Shown: in pieces, positions 17,263 through 24,957 of the stretch
How positions within the stretch are numbered: the first letter of the stretch is position 1
How the letters are laid out: every line of letters begins with the position of its first letter
Notes under the pieces: model-generated
The model's input: only the letters and a program-made list of their open reading frames with translations
What the model was told of the DNA's origin: nothing
Databases searched by the model: none
Translations under genes and position numbers: made by a program
Origin: an uncultured Bacilli bacterium
Lineage (GTDB): Bacteria > Bacillota_I > Bacilli_A > RF39 > UBA660
Length of the DNA: 38,802 nucleotides
Assembly: GCA_934148995.1 (NCBI GenBank)
Contig: CAKPDM010000013.1
Coordinates: forward strand, 1 to 38,802
Direction: 5' to 3'

Positions 17263-19041
17263 CTAAGACTGTATGACATATGGATTTAAGGCTGTTCCAT
17301 CACCCTTAGATATTGTTACATCTGCCTTCAAATTAATAACTGGTCGTACGCCAATGTTTGCAGTTACATAATTCCATGGTAGTAATCCTCCCGATGATAC
17401 AATATACCAAACAAAAGCATCAGAACCATTTGAATTAAAATATGAAGGTGACATTGTCCAGGTAGCAATTCCATTATATAAATAATAATCAGTATTAGAG
17501 GTATATTCACCATTATAGTAATACGATCTCCCGCCAGCCATAACTACCTCATCAACATTTATTAAAGCTATTGGATAAGTCAAATTAGCAACCTTACTAC
17601 TAGTTTTAAATCTATCATTTTCCTGAGTGCATTTTAAACTTGGAGCTCTGTTAATATAATTTCTCTGATGAGAACTATATATTGTAATAGGAGAAGTCAA
17701 ATAACCTGAACCACTTGAGATACTTCTATCATTACAAAATGTTGTGTCTGCCAAATTAGATGAATATTTTGAAATATTTAATTTATACCAAGATTCTAAT
17801 GTAGTCTTCATAATAGAGTCATTATTATTTAACTGTGCTGAAGCTAAATCATTTGAATTGTAAGATATTGGCTTTACAGAAATAAGTGTTGATGAGTTGT
17901 AGCCAATTATCTTATAAACAACATTACACTCAGTTTCTAGACAACTGTACAATCCATTATTAACTATCTCATCATGATTATTATTAAAACTTAGCTGTTT
18001 AATTTCACCAGTTAAGCTGAATTTTTTTGTAGACTCATCAAATGTATAACCTGTTCCAAAATTATATATTTTATTATCAGTTAACCAGTCATAATATGTA
18101 GTCTCATTATTTTCGTGTAGAGAAAAATTTTCATTGTATTTATAACCAACATATGTTGGATCCCAGTATTTACCATTAAACTGGGATTTACCTATTGTTG
18201 TTGCCTCTCCTGTATCACTTGTCGATTTTCCTGAATAAATCAAACGGATACTTCCATCGCCATTTTGACGAATGATTCTCCAGATGAATCCTGCAAATGA
18301 GACATAGTTGTTTCTTACTGCTCCACGATAGTAATAACTTGCTCCGTCGTCATCGTCTGCTGTGAATAAGCCTTCACCCGTGGTTGCAATCTGTGAGAAA
18401 TCAGGAGTACCTTTTGCTACTATATTTTGTTTAGCTGTTTCTACTGATGTTTCGTGACTATTCATTACTAACATACAATCTGATAGAGTGGTGAACCCAT
18501 TATCTTTGCAATACGTATCCTCTGTATTAACTATCGCTTTTGTTCCAGATGGTAATGATAAGTTGGCACTTTCTAGTCCCATTGAACTTCCAATCCTTAT
18601 TTCTTTATCTTTGGAATTAAGTATTCCTATTTTATATGTTAATGATTTACCTTTTTCAATACTTACTCCTGTCGTAGTCGGTATCGTTGAACTGTCTGAT
18701 GTGTAACCTACTTTAATATTTTCATCAGCTGGATCATAATAATAGATTGAGTTTTTAACTGTTCGATCACTTGTATTTGTCACTGTTAAAGTAATAATAT
18801 CTACATCTGACTTTGGTGTATAATTAATTACTCCTACTCCTTCGATCGAAACAGAATTATCACCAATTGAAACTGTTCCACTTAATGTTCCTGTTACTAT
18901 GCTATATTGTTGAACACCTTGAATTGTAAACCAAGCATAGGAAAAATAACCAGCCATCATTACTGCACTTATCCCAAATAGAATAAACATATAACTATTT
19001 GATATCTTTGCATTTACTAATTTATTCATTAATTTTTTCAT
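17263..19041 (-). CDS. TasA-like secreted surface protein, divergent third paralogue
   Basis: 592 aa. A TM/leader segment (YMFILFGISAVMMAGYFSYAWF) leads into VTGTLSGTVSIG, a TasA-like start, then a long single DUF6273-like module: YVSFAGFIWRIIRQNGDGSIRLIYSG early, then CN..YKIIGY, IALINVDEVVMAGG, IATWTMSPSYF, and IGVRPVINLKADVTISKGDG near the end. This C-terminal arrangement is common in surface proteins of gut Mollicutes and clostridia. A GTG at 19053 lies in SD AAAGGTG, so ATG 19041 is chosen. It is first of the three tandem genes, 18 bp before the next. Confidence 0.68.
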   Translation of the reverse strand: MKKLMNKLVNAKISNSYMFILFGISAVMMAGYFSYAWFTIQGVQQYSIVTGTLSGTVSIGDNSVSIEGVGVINYTPKSDVDIITLTVTNTSDRTVKNSIYYYDPADENIKVGYTSDSSTIPTTTGVSIEKGKSLTYKIGILNSKDKEIRIGSSMGLESANLSLPSGTKAIVNTEDTYCKDNGFTTLSDCMLVMNSHETSVETAKQNIVAKGTPDFSQIATTGEGLFTADDDDGASYYYRGAVRNNYVSFAGFIWRIIRQNGDGSIRLIYSGKSTSDTGEATTIGKSQFNGKYWDPTYVGYKYNENFSLHENNETTYYDWLTDNKIYNFGTGYTFDESTKKFSLTGEIKQLSFNNNHDEIVNNGLYSCLETECNVVYKIIGYNSSTLISVKPISYNSNDLASAQLNNNDSIMKTTLESWYKLNISKYSSNLADTTFCNDRSISSGSGYLTSPITIYSSHQRNYINRAPSLKCTQENDRFKTSSKVANLTYPIALINVDEVVMAGGRSYYYNGEYTSNTDYYLYNGIATWTMSPSYFNSNGSDAFVWYIVSSGGLLPWNYVTANIGVRPVINLKADVTISKGDGTALNPYVIQS

Positions 19042-19353
19042 ATAGATAGACACCTTTCTATTTTAGTATTACACAAAAAAGACAGATCTATACTTACAGT
19101 ATTAATCCATCACTTTTACATTATAAAAGAAAGCAGGTTTACTACTTCTTGAATTAGTATTTATTTTTTGATAGATTTTAACTACTACTAACACTAGCTG
19201 TCTCTTACCTTTCTATTATTTATTATCAGTATTTTTAACATTTTAATCGTATCATAATCTTTGACATTTTACAACAAGATATTAGTGCAACTAGACGAAT
19301 TAAATCTATCGGTTAAAAATCTTTACATAAATTATAAAAGGAAGGTGAAGTTT
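19042..19353. other. Divergent intergenic region with no confident site
   Basis: It lies between the minus-strand surface-protein cluster and the plus-strand Tyr-rich gene. A TTGACA occurs at 19260-19265 on the plus strand, but no matching -10 at 16-18 bp is convincing. A TGATAAT-like extended -10 exists on the minus strand near 19220. I see no RNA gene or repeat. Confidence 0.4.
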
Positions 19354-19530
19354 ATGAATTATAGAGTTAACAACAATGAACGGGGGTTGTTTCCTTTTGT
19401 GATTGGTGGCGCTTTAGGTTATGGAATTGGTGCTTATGGTAGACCTAATTATCAATTTTATCCAATATATTATCCACCTGTTTATTATCAACCATATCCT
19501 ATTTATAATTATCCATACTATAGACGATAA
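19354..19530 (+). CDS. Small Tyr/Pro-rich protein
   Basis: 58 aa. The N-terminal half is polar (MNYRVNNNERGLFPFVIGG), the middle Gly-rich (ALGYGIGAYGRP), and the last 30 residues are almost all Tyr, Pro, Ile and Gln (YYPPVYYQPYPIYNYPYY), ending in RR. SD GGAAGGTGA is 7-8 nt before ATG 19354; an upstream in-frame ATG at 19261 has no SD. Composition recalls small coat or surface cross-linking proteins, but no family is recognised. It is followed by a strong terminator, so it is a stand-alone gene. Confidence 0.65.
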   Translation: MNYRVNNNERGLFPFVIGGALGYGIGAYGRPNYQFYPIYYPPVYYQPYPIYNYPYYRR

Positions 19531-19559
19531 AAAGCTGTCAATTGACAACTTTTTTTCTT
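19529..19559. terminator. Bidirectional terminator between convergent genes
   Basis: AAAAAG..TGTCAATTGACA..CTTTTTT is a palindromic stem with flanking A- and T-tracts. It fills the gap between the Tyr-rich gene (plus) and the M18 gene (minus). Confidence 0.75.
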
Positions 19560-20918
19560 TTAAGCTTCTTCTAAGAAGGCAATATAACCTTTATAGGATT
19601 CATATAAATCAAGCTTACTAGTGACTTCATATGGAGCATGCATACTAAGTACTGGCAAGCCACAATCGATTACTTCAACATTGTAATTAGCTAATATATA
19701 AGCGATTGTTCCTCCACCGCCTTGATCAACTTTACCCAACTCACCAAACTGATAAGTGATGTTATTATTGTCCATTATATTTCTAAGCATTGCAACAAAT
19801 TCAGCATTAGCATCATTACTACCACCTTTTCCTCCTGAACCAGTGTATTTACAGAATGCTAAACCTCCTCCTAGATAAGCTTCATTATTTTTATTACTAG
19901 CACTTTTATATAGTGGGTCATATGCTGCTGTTACATCACAAGATAACATCTTAGAGTTAGATAATACTTTACGATAGATTCCTTCTTTCTCATCTAGTAA
20001 TAAGCAAATTTCTGCAACAGTATTAACAAAGAAATGTGAATCCATCCCCGTAGAACCCATACTACCAATTTCTTCTTTATCAGTAAAGATAACACAAGTT
20101 GTTTTTCTTGGATTAGTTACTTTTAACATAGCTTCTAAACAAGCATAAGAGCAAGATCTATCATCTTGACCATACCCCATCACCATACTGCGGTCAAGTC
20201 CTAAATCTCTCGCAGGAAAAGCAGGTACTACTTCTAATTCACTAGAAATGAAATCTTCTTCGGAAATATCATATTTGTCTTTTAGTATTGCTAAAATATT
20301 TTTCTTAACTGCTTCTTTTTCTTCTCCCTTTAAGCTTTTACTTCCTACTAAGACATCTAAGTCTTCACCAGTTACCACTAGAGAAGCAGTCTTTTTCATT
20401 TGGTCTTTTGCTAGATGAATCAATAAATCAGTAATACCTAATACGGGATCAGTTAAATCTTCACCAATATTTATTTTAATCTTACTACCATCTTTTTTAA
20501 TAACAACACCATGAAGTGCTAAAGGAATAGTAACCCATTGATATTTTTTAATACCACCATAGTAATGCGTATCAAGATAAGCTAAGTTTTCTTCTTCATA
20601 TAAAGGGTGAAGCTTTAAATCAAGTCTTGGTGAATCAATATGAGCCCCTAAGATATTGATACCATTCTTGATGTTTTCTTCTCCTATTACAAATAATGCT
20701 ACTGATTTGCCACGATTACATAGATAAACTTTATCTCCTTTTGTTAAAGAAGTAACATCATCTAAATTTTTAAACCCTGCCTCTTCTGCTCTTGTAGTGA
20801 TATAGCTAGCACATTCTCTTTCTGTTTTACAACTAGTAATAAACTCTTTATAAGTATTACCTAGTTTCATTAAATCATTAAGTTCTTTTTCATTATATTT
20901 ATCCCAATTATTTTTCAT
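19560..20918 (-). CDS. M18 family aspartyl/broad-specificity aminopeptidase
   Basis: 452 aa. M18 di-zinc peptidases cut N-terminal residues from peptides in the cytosol and form dodecamers. Visible metal and active-site motifs: GAHIDSPRLDLK (His ligand and Asp), GYGQDDRSCSY (bridging Asp), FTDKEEIGSMGSTG (catalytic and ligand Glu), SCDVTAAYDP, and the last ligand in LSMHAPYEVTSK. SD GGAGG is 8-9 nt before ATG 20918; an in-frame ATG further upstream (20981) would add an unlikely hydrophobic stretch and is rejected. Confidence 0.92.
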   Translation of the reverse strand: MKNNWDKYNEKELNDLMKLGNTYKEFITSCKTERECASYITTRAEEAGFKNLDDVTSLTKGDKVYLCNRGKSVALFVIGEENIKNGINILGAHIDSPRLDLKLHPLYEEENLAYLDTHYYGGIKKYQWVTIPLALHGVVIKKDGSKIKINIGEDLTDPVLGITDLLIHLAKDQMKKTASLVVTGEDLDVLVGSKSLKGEEKEAVKKNILAILKDKYDISEEDFISSELEVVPAFPARDLGLDRSMVMGYGQDDRSCSYACLEAMLKVTNPRKTTCVIFTDKEEIGSMGSTGMDSHFFVNTVAEICLLLDEKEGIYRKVLSNSKMLSCDVTAAYDPLYKSASNKNNEAYLGGGLAFCKYTGSGGKGGSNDANAEFVAMLRNIMDNNNITYQFGELGKVDQGGGGTIAYILANYNVEVIDCGLPVLSMHAPYEVTSKLDLYESYKGYIAFLEEA

Positions 20919-20937
20919 ATATCTATCCTCCACTATT

Positions 20938-20943
20938 AGTATA
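20938..20943 (-). promoter_or_regulatory. Probable extended -10 of the M18 gene
   Basis: TATACT preceded by TGT on the minus strand, about 20 bp before the start codon. The -35 region (TTATTA, 17 bp upstream) is weak. Confidence 0.45.
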
Positions 20944-20984
20944 ACAGAATAGTAAAAAAATAATAAAGAAGTTGTTAACATATT

Positions 20985-21013
20985 TTGACATAATAAGTCT
21001 TAACTGGTATTAA
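20985..21013 (+). promoter_or_regulatory. SigA-type promoter of the D-Ala-D-Ala carboxypeptidase gene
   Basis: TTGACA (20985-20990), 17-bp spacer, extended -10 TGG-TATTAA (21008-21013), 41 bp before the TTG start. Confidence 0.6.
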
Positions 21014-21053
21014 TCTTTTTTTAAAGACATATTTTGTTTATAGGTGATACCTT

Positions 21054-22109
21054 TTGAAAAAGTTTTTATTAGTACTTAGTCTTTTAACTATTATTTTTCC
21101 TTTGTATACTAAAGCTAGTGACACTGCTAGAAGTTCTATTGTTATGGATATAAATAGTGGTAGAGTTTTATATGATAAGAATGCGAATGAGAGGAGATTG
21201 ATTGCTTCTACTACGAAAATTATGACTGCTCTTCTTGCTCTTGAGTCTGGTAAGTTAAATGAGATGGTAGAAGCAAAAGAAGAGATATTAAAGATGTATG
21301 GAACTAGTATTTATCTTAGTTTGCATGAAAAGATGAGACTAGAAGACTTAGTTTATGGATTATTACTTAGAAGTGGTAATGATGCGGCGGTAGTAATTGC
21401 TACTTACCTATCAGGTAGTGAAGAAGCTTTTGTTAAAGAGATGAATAAGAAAGCAAAAGAAATTGGAATGCTTAATACTACTTTTCAAAATGCCCATGGT
21501 TTAGATGAAGAGACCCAAAACTATTCTACAGCACATGATATGGCCCTTTTATCTAGTTATGTTTATAAGAATTTAAAGAAATACCGTACTATAACTAAAA
21601 CTTATAAATATCAGGTACAAACTAAAGAAAAAAGTTATCTTTGGTATAACCGAAATAAACTTTTAAAGTCTTATGAATATTGTACTGGTGGAAAAAATGG
21701 TTATACTCCTAGTGCTGGTAAAACTTTAGTAACTACTGCTAGCAAGGATGGATTAAATCTAACTGTTGTAACACTAAAAGATGGTGATGAATATAACACT
21801 CATAAAGAATTATATGAGTTAATGTTTAATAAGTATAAGTCTTATAAGTTAATTGATAAAGATAATTTTAATATTGATGATAAGAAGTTAAAAAATAAAG
21901 TCTATATTAATAAGAGTTTCACTTATCCTCTTACTGAGGAAGAAAAAAATCATATTGAAATAAAAACGAAAGTAGATACTAATATAAAAAAAGGAAAAAT
22001 TGGTTATATGAGTATTAAACTTTATAATAAAGAAATTGGTAACATTAAAATCTATTTAAAAGAAAAAAAGATCCAGAAGAAAAAGCTCTTTGGATTTCTA
22101 AATAATTAA
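21054..22109 (+). CDS. D-alanyl-D-alanine carboxypeptidase (DacA/DacF-type PBP)
   Basis: 351 aa with a Sec signal peptide (KKFLLVLSLLTIIFPLYTKA, cleavage near 21). Peptidase S11 motifs: SxxK as STTK (52-55), SxN as SGN (107-109), and the third motif is KNG (214-216) in GGKNGYTPSAGKTLV rather than KTG. It trims the terminal D-Ala of peptidoglycan stem peptides at the outer face of the membrane. The C-terminal 100 residues form a beta-rich, Lys-rich domain without an obvious amphipathic anchor. The start is TTG, set by SD AGGTGAT. It is monocistronic, next to the accessory island. Confidence 0.9.
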   Translation: MKKFLLVLSLLTIIFPLYTKASDTARSSIVMDINSGRVLYDKNANERRLIASTTKIMTALLALESGKLNEMVEAKEEILKMYGTSIYLSLHEKMRLEDLVYGLLLRSGNDAAVVIATYLSGSEEAFVKEMNKKAKEIGMLNTTFQNAHGLDEETQNYSTAHDMALLSSYVYKNLKKYRTITKTYKYQVQTKEKSYLWYNRNKLLKSYEYCTGGKNGYTPSAGKTLVTTASKDGLNLTVVTLKDGDEYNTHKELYELMFNKYKSYKLIDKDNFNIDDKKLKNKVYINKSFTYPLTEEEKNHIEIKTKVDTNIKKGKIGYMSIKLYNKEIGNIKIYLKEKKIQKKKLFGFLNN

Positions 22110-22116
22110 CTATCTT

Positions 22117-22487
22117 TTAAAAATCATCATTCATTAAAAACTCGAAAATGTTTATTTGTTTAACTTCATCAGTAGAATAATCTTCTTTAGTTAAAGTAAT
22201 TACATACTTTTCTTTGCTATCTATCTCATCAAAAGCACTAAATTCTCTATTTCTTGTATTTTCATTTGTCAGGTCATAGCAAACTTGTATATACTTGAAA
22301 GTATTAGTTTTATATGCGATAAAATCTATCTCCCCTTTTTTTGTTTTACCAATATATACTTTATAATCTTTACTAATTAAATCGTTATATACTATATTTT
22401 CTAAAGAGGTAGACTAGTTAACTTCTTTATTATTTGTTTTTTCCAAAAATTCAATATTCTTAATATGTTCTAATTTTGTTCATAGTG
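22117..22487 (-). pseudogene. C-terminal remnant of an AAA/DUF4143 ATPase
   Basis: On the minus strand the frame ending at TAA 22117-22119 reads LENIVYNDLISKDYKVYIGK, then KKGEIDFIAYK, YIQVCYDL, REFSAFDEI, KYVITLT and ends NIFEFLMNDDF. This is the PD-(D/E)XK-like C-terminal domain of the AAA_14/DUF4143 ATPase family. An in-frame TAG lies just upstream (about 22408) and no start or SD is present. The matching N-terminal fragment is at 26527-26743, on the other side of the defence genes, in the same orientation. The central part of the protein is missing. Confidence 0.75.
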
Positions 22488-23039
22488 CTAATCATTTTTT
22501 ACTCTTTTTAATTCAATATCTCCTATTGTTTGCCTAGATGTCCAATAGACACCAACCAAATTATTGGGATTACTTGTTGCAAGCCTACATGTTCCATATT
22601 GTATGGGATTTAATTTACTATACTTGCTTTTGGGATTCGTAATGTATGTATAGTACAAAATATACTCATCCATTTCTTCTACAAGATTCCCAACGATTGT
22701 ATTACTAGTTATTTCATTGGTTTTAATTTGTATTTTTATCGAAAGTAATGTTTGTCGTATAACCACAACTACATTTTTTCGTGAGTCTTTCCCATCAAAA
22801 TTATATTCAATAATTCCGTTATATGTTCCTATTAGTTTAGGCGTCTTCTCAAACGGATTATATTTCCACAAACAGCTGCAGTATAATCCCATAATAAATA
22901 ATGTAACAGATATTGCTTCACCAGCTGCTCCTATAAAATCATACAACGAACTAAATTTCCAAATCAAATAACGTAACACGAATAAAATAAGTGCAAGCCA
23001 CAAGCCTTTTGATAAAAATTTGATTGTCCTATTATCCAC
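22488..23039 (-). CDS. Cap15-like CBASS effector: two-TM plus beta-barrel cyclic nucleotide receptor
   Basis: 183 aa. Two N-terminal TM helices (GLWLALILFVLRYLIW and AISVTLFIMGLYCSCL) are followed by a beta-rich domain of about 120 residues (LIGTYNGIIEYNF, VVVVIRQTLLSIKIQIKT, YILYYTYIT, QYGTCRLATS, LVGVYWTSRQTIGDIELKR). This is the layout of the STING-unrelated CBASS effector Cap15, in which a minimal beta-barrel senses a cyclic nucleotide and the TM part disrupts the inner membrane. The start is GTG 23039, 4 nt after the CD-NTase stop, with SD AAGGAG in the CD-NTase 3' end; a longer frame from 23075 would overlap the upstream gene and lacks an SD. The call rests on architecture and partner gene. 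Confidence 0.75.
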   Translation of the reverse strand: MDNRTIKFLSKGLWLALILFVLRYLIWKFSSLYDFIGAAGEAISVTLFIMGLYCSCLWKYNPFEKTPKLIGTYNGIIEYNFDGKDSRKNVVVVIRQTLLSIKIQIKTNEITSNTIVGNLVEEMDEYILYYTYITNPKSKYSKLNPIQYGTCRLATSNPNNLVGVYWTSRQTIGDIELKRVKND

Positions 23040-23043
23040 TGTT

Positions 23044-24015
23044 TTACTCCTTAACGTCATATTCGTAAAATTCATTTAAATCATCAATAAATTTTTTGTA
23101 ACCCTCTTCTGTCGCACGATCTGAAAAAAGAGATTTTATCCCATTTACTTCTGTATAGGCACTATAATTTGAAAAATCATTCTTTAAAAATTTTATCACC
23201 TCATCAAATGTATATCTTAATACACTGGAGTACCTTATATATTCTGCAACATCAACATTCCAAAGCAATGATTCTAACCCAAATGAAGAAATTTGAGAAG
23301 GAATCAAATATCCCTGTTCTTTCATTTCTTCTCTCATGCTTTTAATAATTCTTACGCACTTTTTAAAAGTATATTTTGTTGCCTTATTCTTTGCAATCCC
23401 CATTTTTATATGTTGCTCAGGATAATTAATTATTCTCCCACCACTATCAAGCCTAATTTCTATACCACCTACATAATTACTTGGATCATTTCTATAATCA
23501 TTGGTATAATCTCTATATCTATAGGCTGGAACAACATCAGCATCTACTCTATATGTATTTCCTGTCACTTTTATACTTTTATCGTGACGCTCAACACCTT
23601 TATATTTAAAATGTTTGTTCAAGGCTTTTTCAACCTCATCCTTTAGCTCTGCAACAGAAAATGTGCCATCTGAAAATTTATAATTGTTATCTGACACTCC
23701 TACTCTATATCTTGTAGTAAATGTAGATTCAAGAATAACCACCACATCAACATCACTTTCTGATGATATATTAGTCTTATTTGCATAAGAGCCTTGAACA
23801 AGTAATGTTATTTTATTACCAGAATATTGTTGTCTCAAATCCAAGGCATATGAATAAGTATCTGCCACATATGAACGAATATTTTTTCCATCATCTGTAT
23901 AATTAAGTTTTTCCATCGCATCTCTAATCATTTTAATTGTATTTTTACACTTTTCTTCTTCTGACTGACTAACCGGCGATGCCATATTATTTAATTGCTT
24001 TTCTGTATATTTCAA
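23044..24015 (-). CDS. CD-NTase (CBASS cyclic oligonucleotide synthase)
   Basis: 323 aa of the SMODS/CD-NTase fold. The polymerase-beta-like active site is visible: GS at 75-76 in LVQGSYANKT, the metal Asp pair in SSESDVDVVV (Asp88, Asp90), and the third Asp in DADVVPAYRYR (Asp160). On phage infection such enzymes make a cyclic di- or trinucleotide that activates the adjacent effector. No Cap2/Cap3 or HORMA/TRIP13 genes are nearby, so this is a minimal two-gene (type I-like) CBASS. The clade and product cannot be set by eye. It follows the restriction endonuclease gene by 24 bp. Confidence 0.88.
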   Translation of the reverse strand: MKYTEKQLNNMASPVSQSEEEKCKNTIKMIRDAMEKLNYTDDGKNIRSYVADTYSYALDLRQQYSGNKITLLVQGSYANKTNISSESDVDVVVILESTFTTRYRVGVSDNNYKFSDGTFSVAELKDEVEKALNKHFKYKGVERHDKSIKVTGNTYRVDADVVPAYRYRDYTNDYRNDPSNYVGGIEIRLDSGGRIINYPEQHIKMGIAKNKATKYTFKKCVRIIKSMREEMKEQGYLIPSQISSFGLESLLWNVDVAEYIRYSSVLRYTFDEVIKFLKNDFSNYSAYTEVNGIKSLFSDRATEEGYKKFIDDLNEFYEYDVKE

Positions 24016-24039
24016 ATTAATCCATCCATATTGTCCTTT

Positions 24040-24957
24040 TTATCTTGGTCCCATAAACTTATCTCCATTAAGATGAATCATATGCTCTGGCATTTCAGCA
24101 ATCCAAACTTCTGTCTCCCATGCTAATTCTTCCGCAAATTTCTTATAAGTTTTAAAATCCAAAAAAGCAGTGACATATATCTTTCCTGCATTCACATTTT
24201 GTGTTAATTCCTCAATTTCCAATATTCGTTTCGGATCAATCGGTCCAACAGATGTGACTGATTCAATAAAATATATCCAATTCTTATCTTCCCGATACAA
24301 CACTACATCCGGCATTTTATCGTGTAGTGTAATTTCAAATCCAAGCTTTGAAAGCTTATCAACATTCTTTACAAGATCTTTTTCTATTGTATCTCCAACA
24401 TACAAGCATTCGGAATCAGGTGCAAATCTTGGAGCAAATTCTTCAATAATTGCCTTCTGCAATTCATTATGCTTCCCTGCAAAAAACTTAAAATCATCTC
24501 CATTAATTTTTACCGGCATCATTGTCATTTTTTTCTTTGAAGCATATATATCCACTAATTTATCATGATATTTTAAAAATCTGCTCATTGCATTATCCAA
24601 TGCATTAGAATTGATATTTTTTATAAGCTGTAAAGTCTCATCTGTAAGTCTATATCTGTAATTAGGACTATTTGTTGCTTTTCCATTATCTTCAACAAGT
24701 GCAGCTGTGCGAAATCTGTGAAGTGCCTGTTTTCTAAATGTTTCCCGGCTGTTTTCAGCGTAAGAAGTCCCATAATAAGTATTAGCAAACTGAATTATAT
24801 CATGGATACGAATCCAATCATTTGTGGCTTCATTCCATGACATTTCTGGCTTTATCCCTGCCATCGCCAAAATAACATAACAGCATATATCTGCCTGTTG
24901 CTGTTTAGGCATACCAATATTCTTTAAAAATTCTCTTGTTTCTGAAATCTTATCCAT
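24040..24957 (-). CDS. Type II restriction endonuclease, BsuBI/PstI family
   Basis: 305 aa. The N-terminal half is helical and winged-helix-like (RIHDIIQFANTYYGTSYAEN..RFRTAALVED), and the C-terminal catalytic half has the family blocks KHNELQKAIIEEFAPRFAP, LYVGDT, HDKMPDVVLY (PD at 216-217) and WIYFIESVTSVGPIDPKR (Glu232). Characterised members cut CTGCAG; specificity here is inferred. Its ATG overlaps the methyltransferase stop by 8 bp, ensuring methylase is translated first. Confidence 0.9.
   Translation of the reverse strand: MDKISETREFLKNIGMPKQQQADICCYVILAMAGIKPEMSWNEATNDWIRIHDIIQFANTYYGTSYAENSRETFRKQALHRFRTAALVEDNGKATNSPNYRYRLTDETLQLIKNINSNALDNAMSRFLKYHDKLVDIYASKKKMTMMPVKINGDDFKFFAGKHNELQKAIIEEFAPRFAPDSECLYVGDTIEKDLVKNVDKLSKLGFEITLHDKMPDVVLYREDKNWIYFIESVTSVGPIDPKRILEIEELTQNVNAGKIYVTAFLDFKTYKKFAEELAWETEVWIAEMPEHMIHLNGDKFMGPR

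Noticed and set aside
13624..19041. Diversity-generating retroelement target
   Set aside because: The C-terminal W- and G-rich modules resemble lectin-like variable domains, but no reverse transcriptase, Avd gene or template repeat is in the window. Tandem gene conversion explains the pattern better.
22488..23075. Effector start at 23075
   Set aside because: It would overlap the CD-NTase gene by 32 bp without an SD, whereas GTG 23039 has a good SD and typical spacing.
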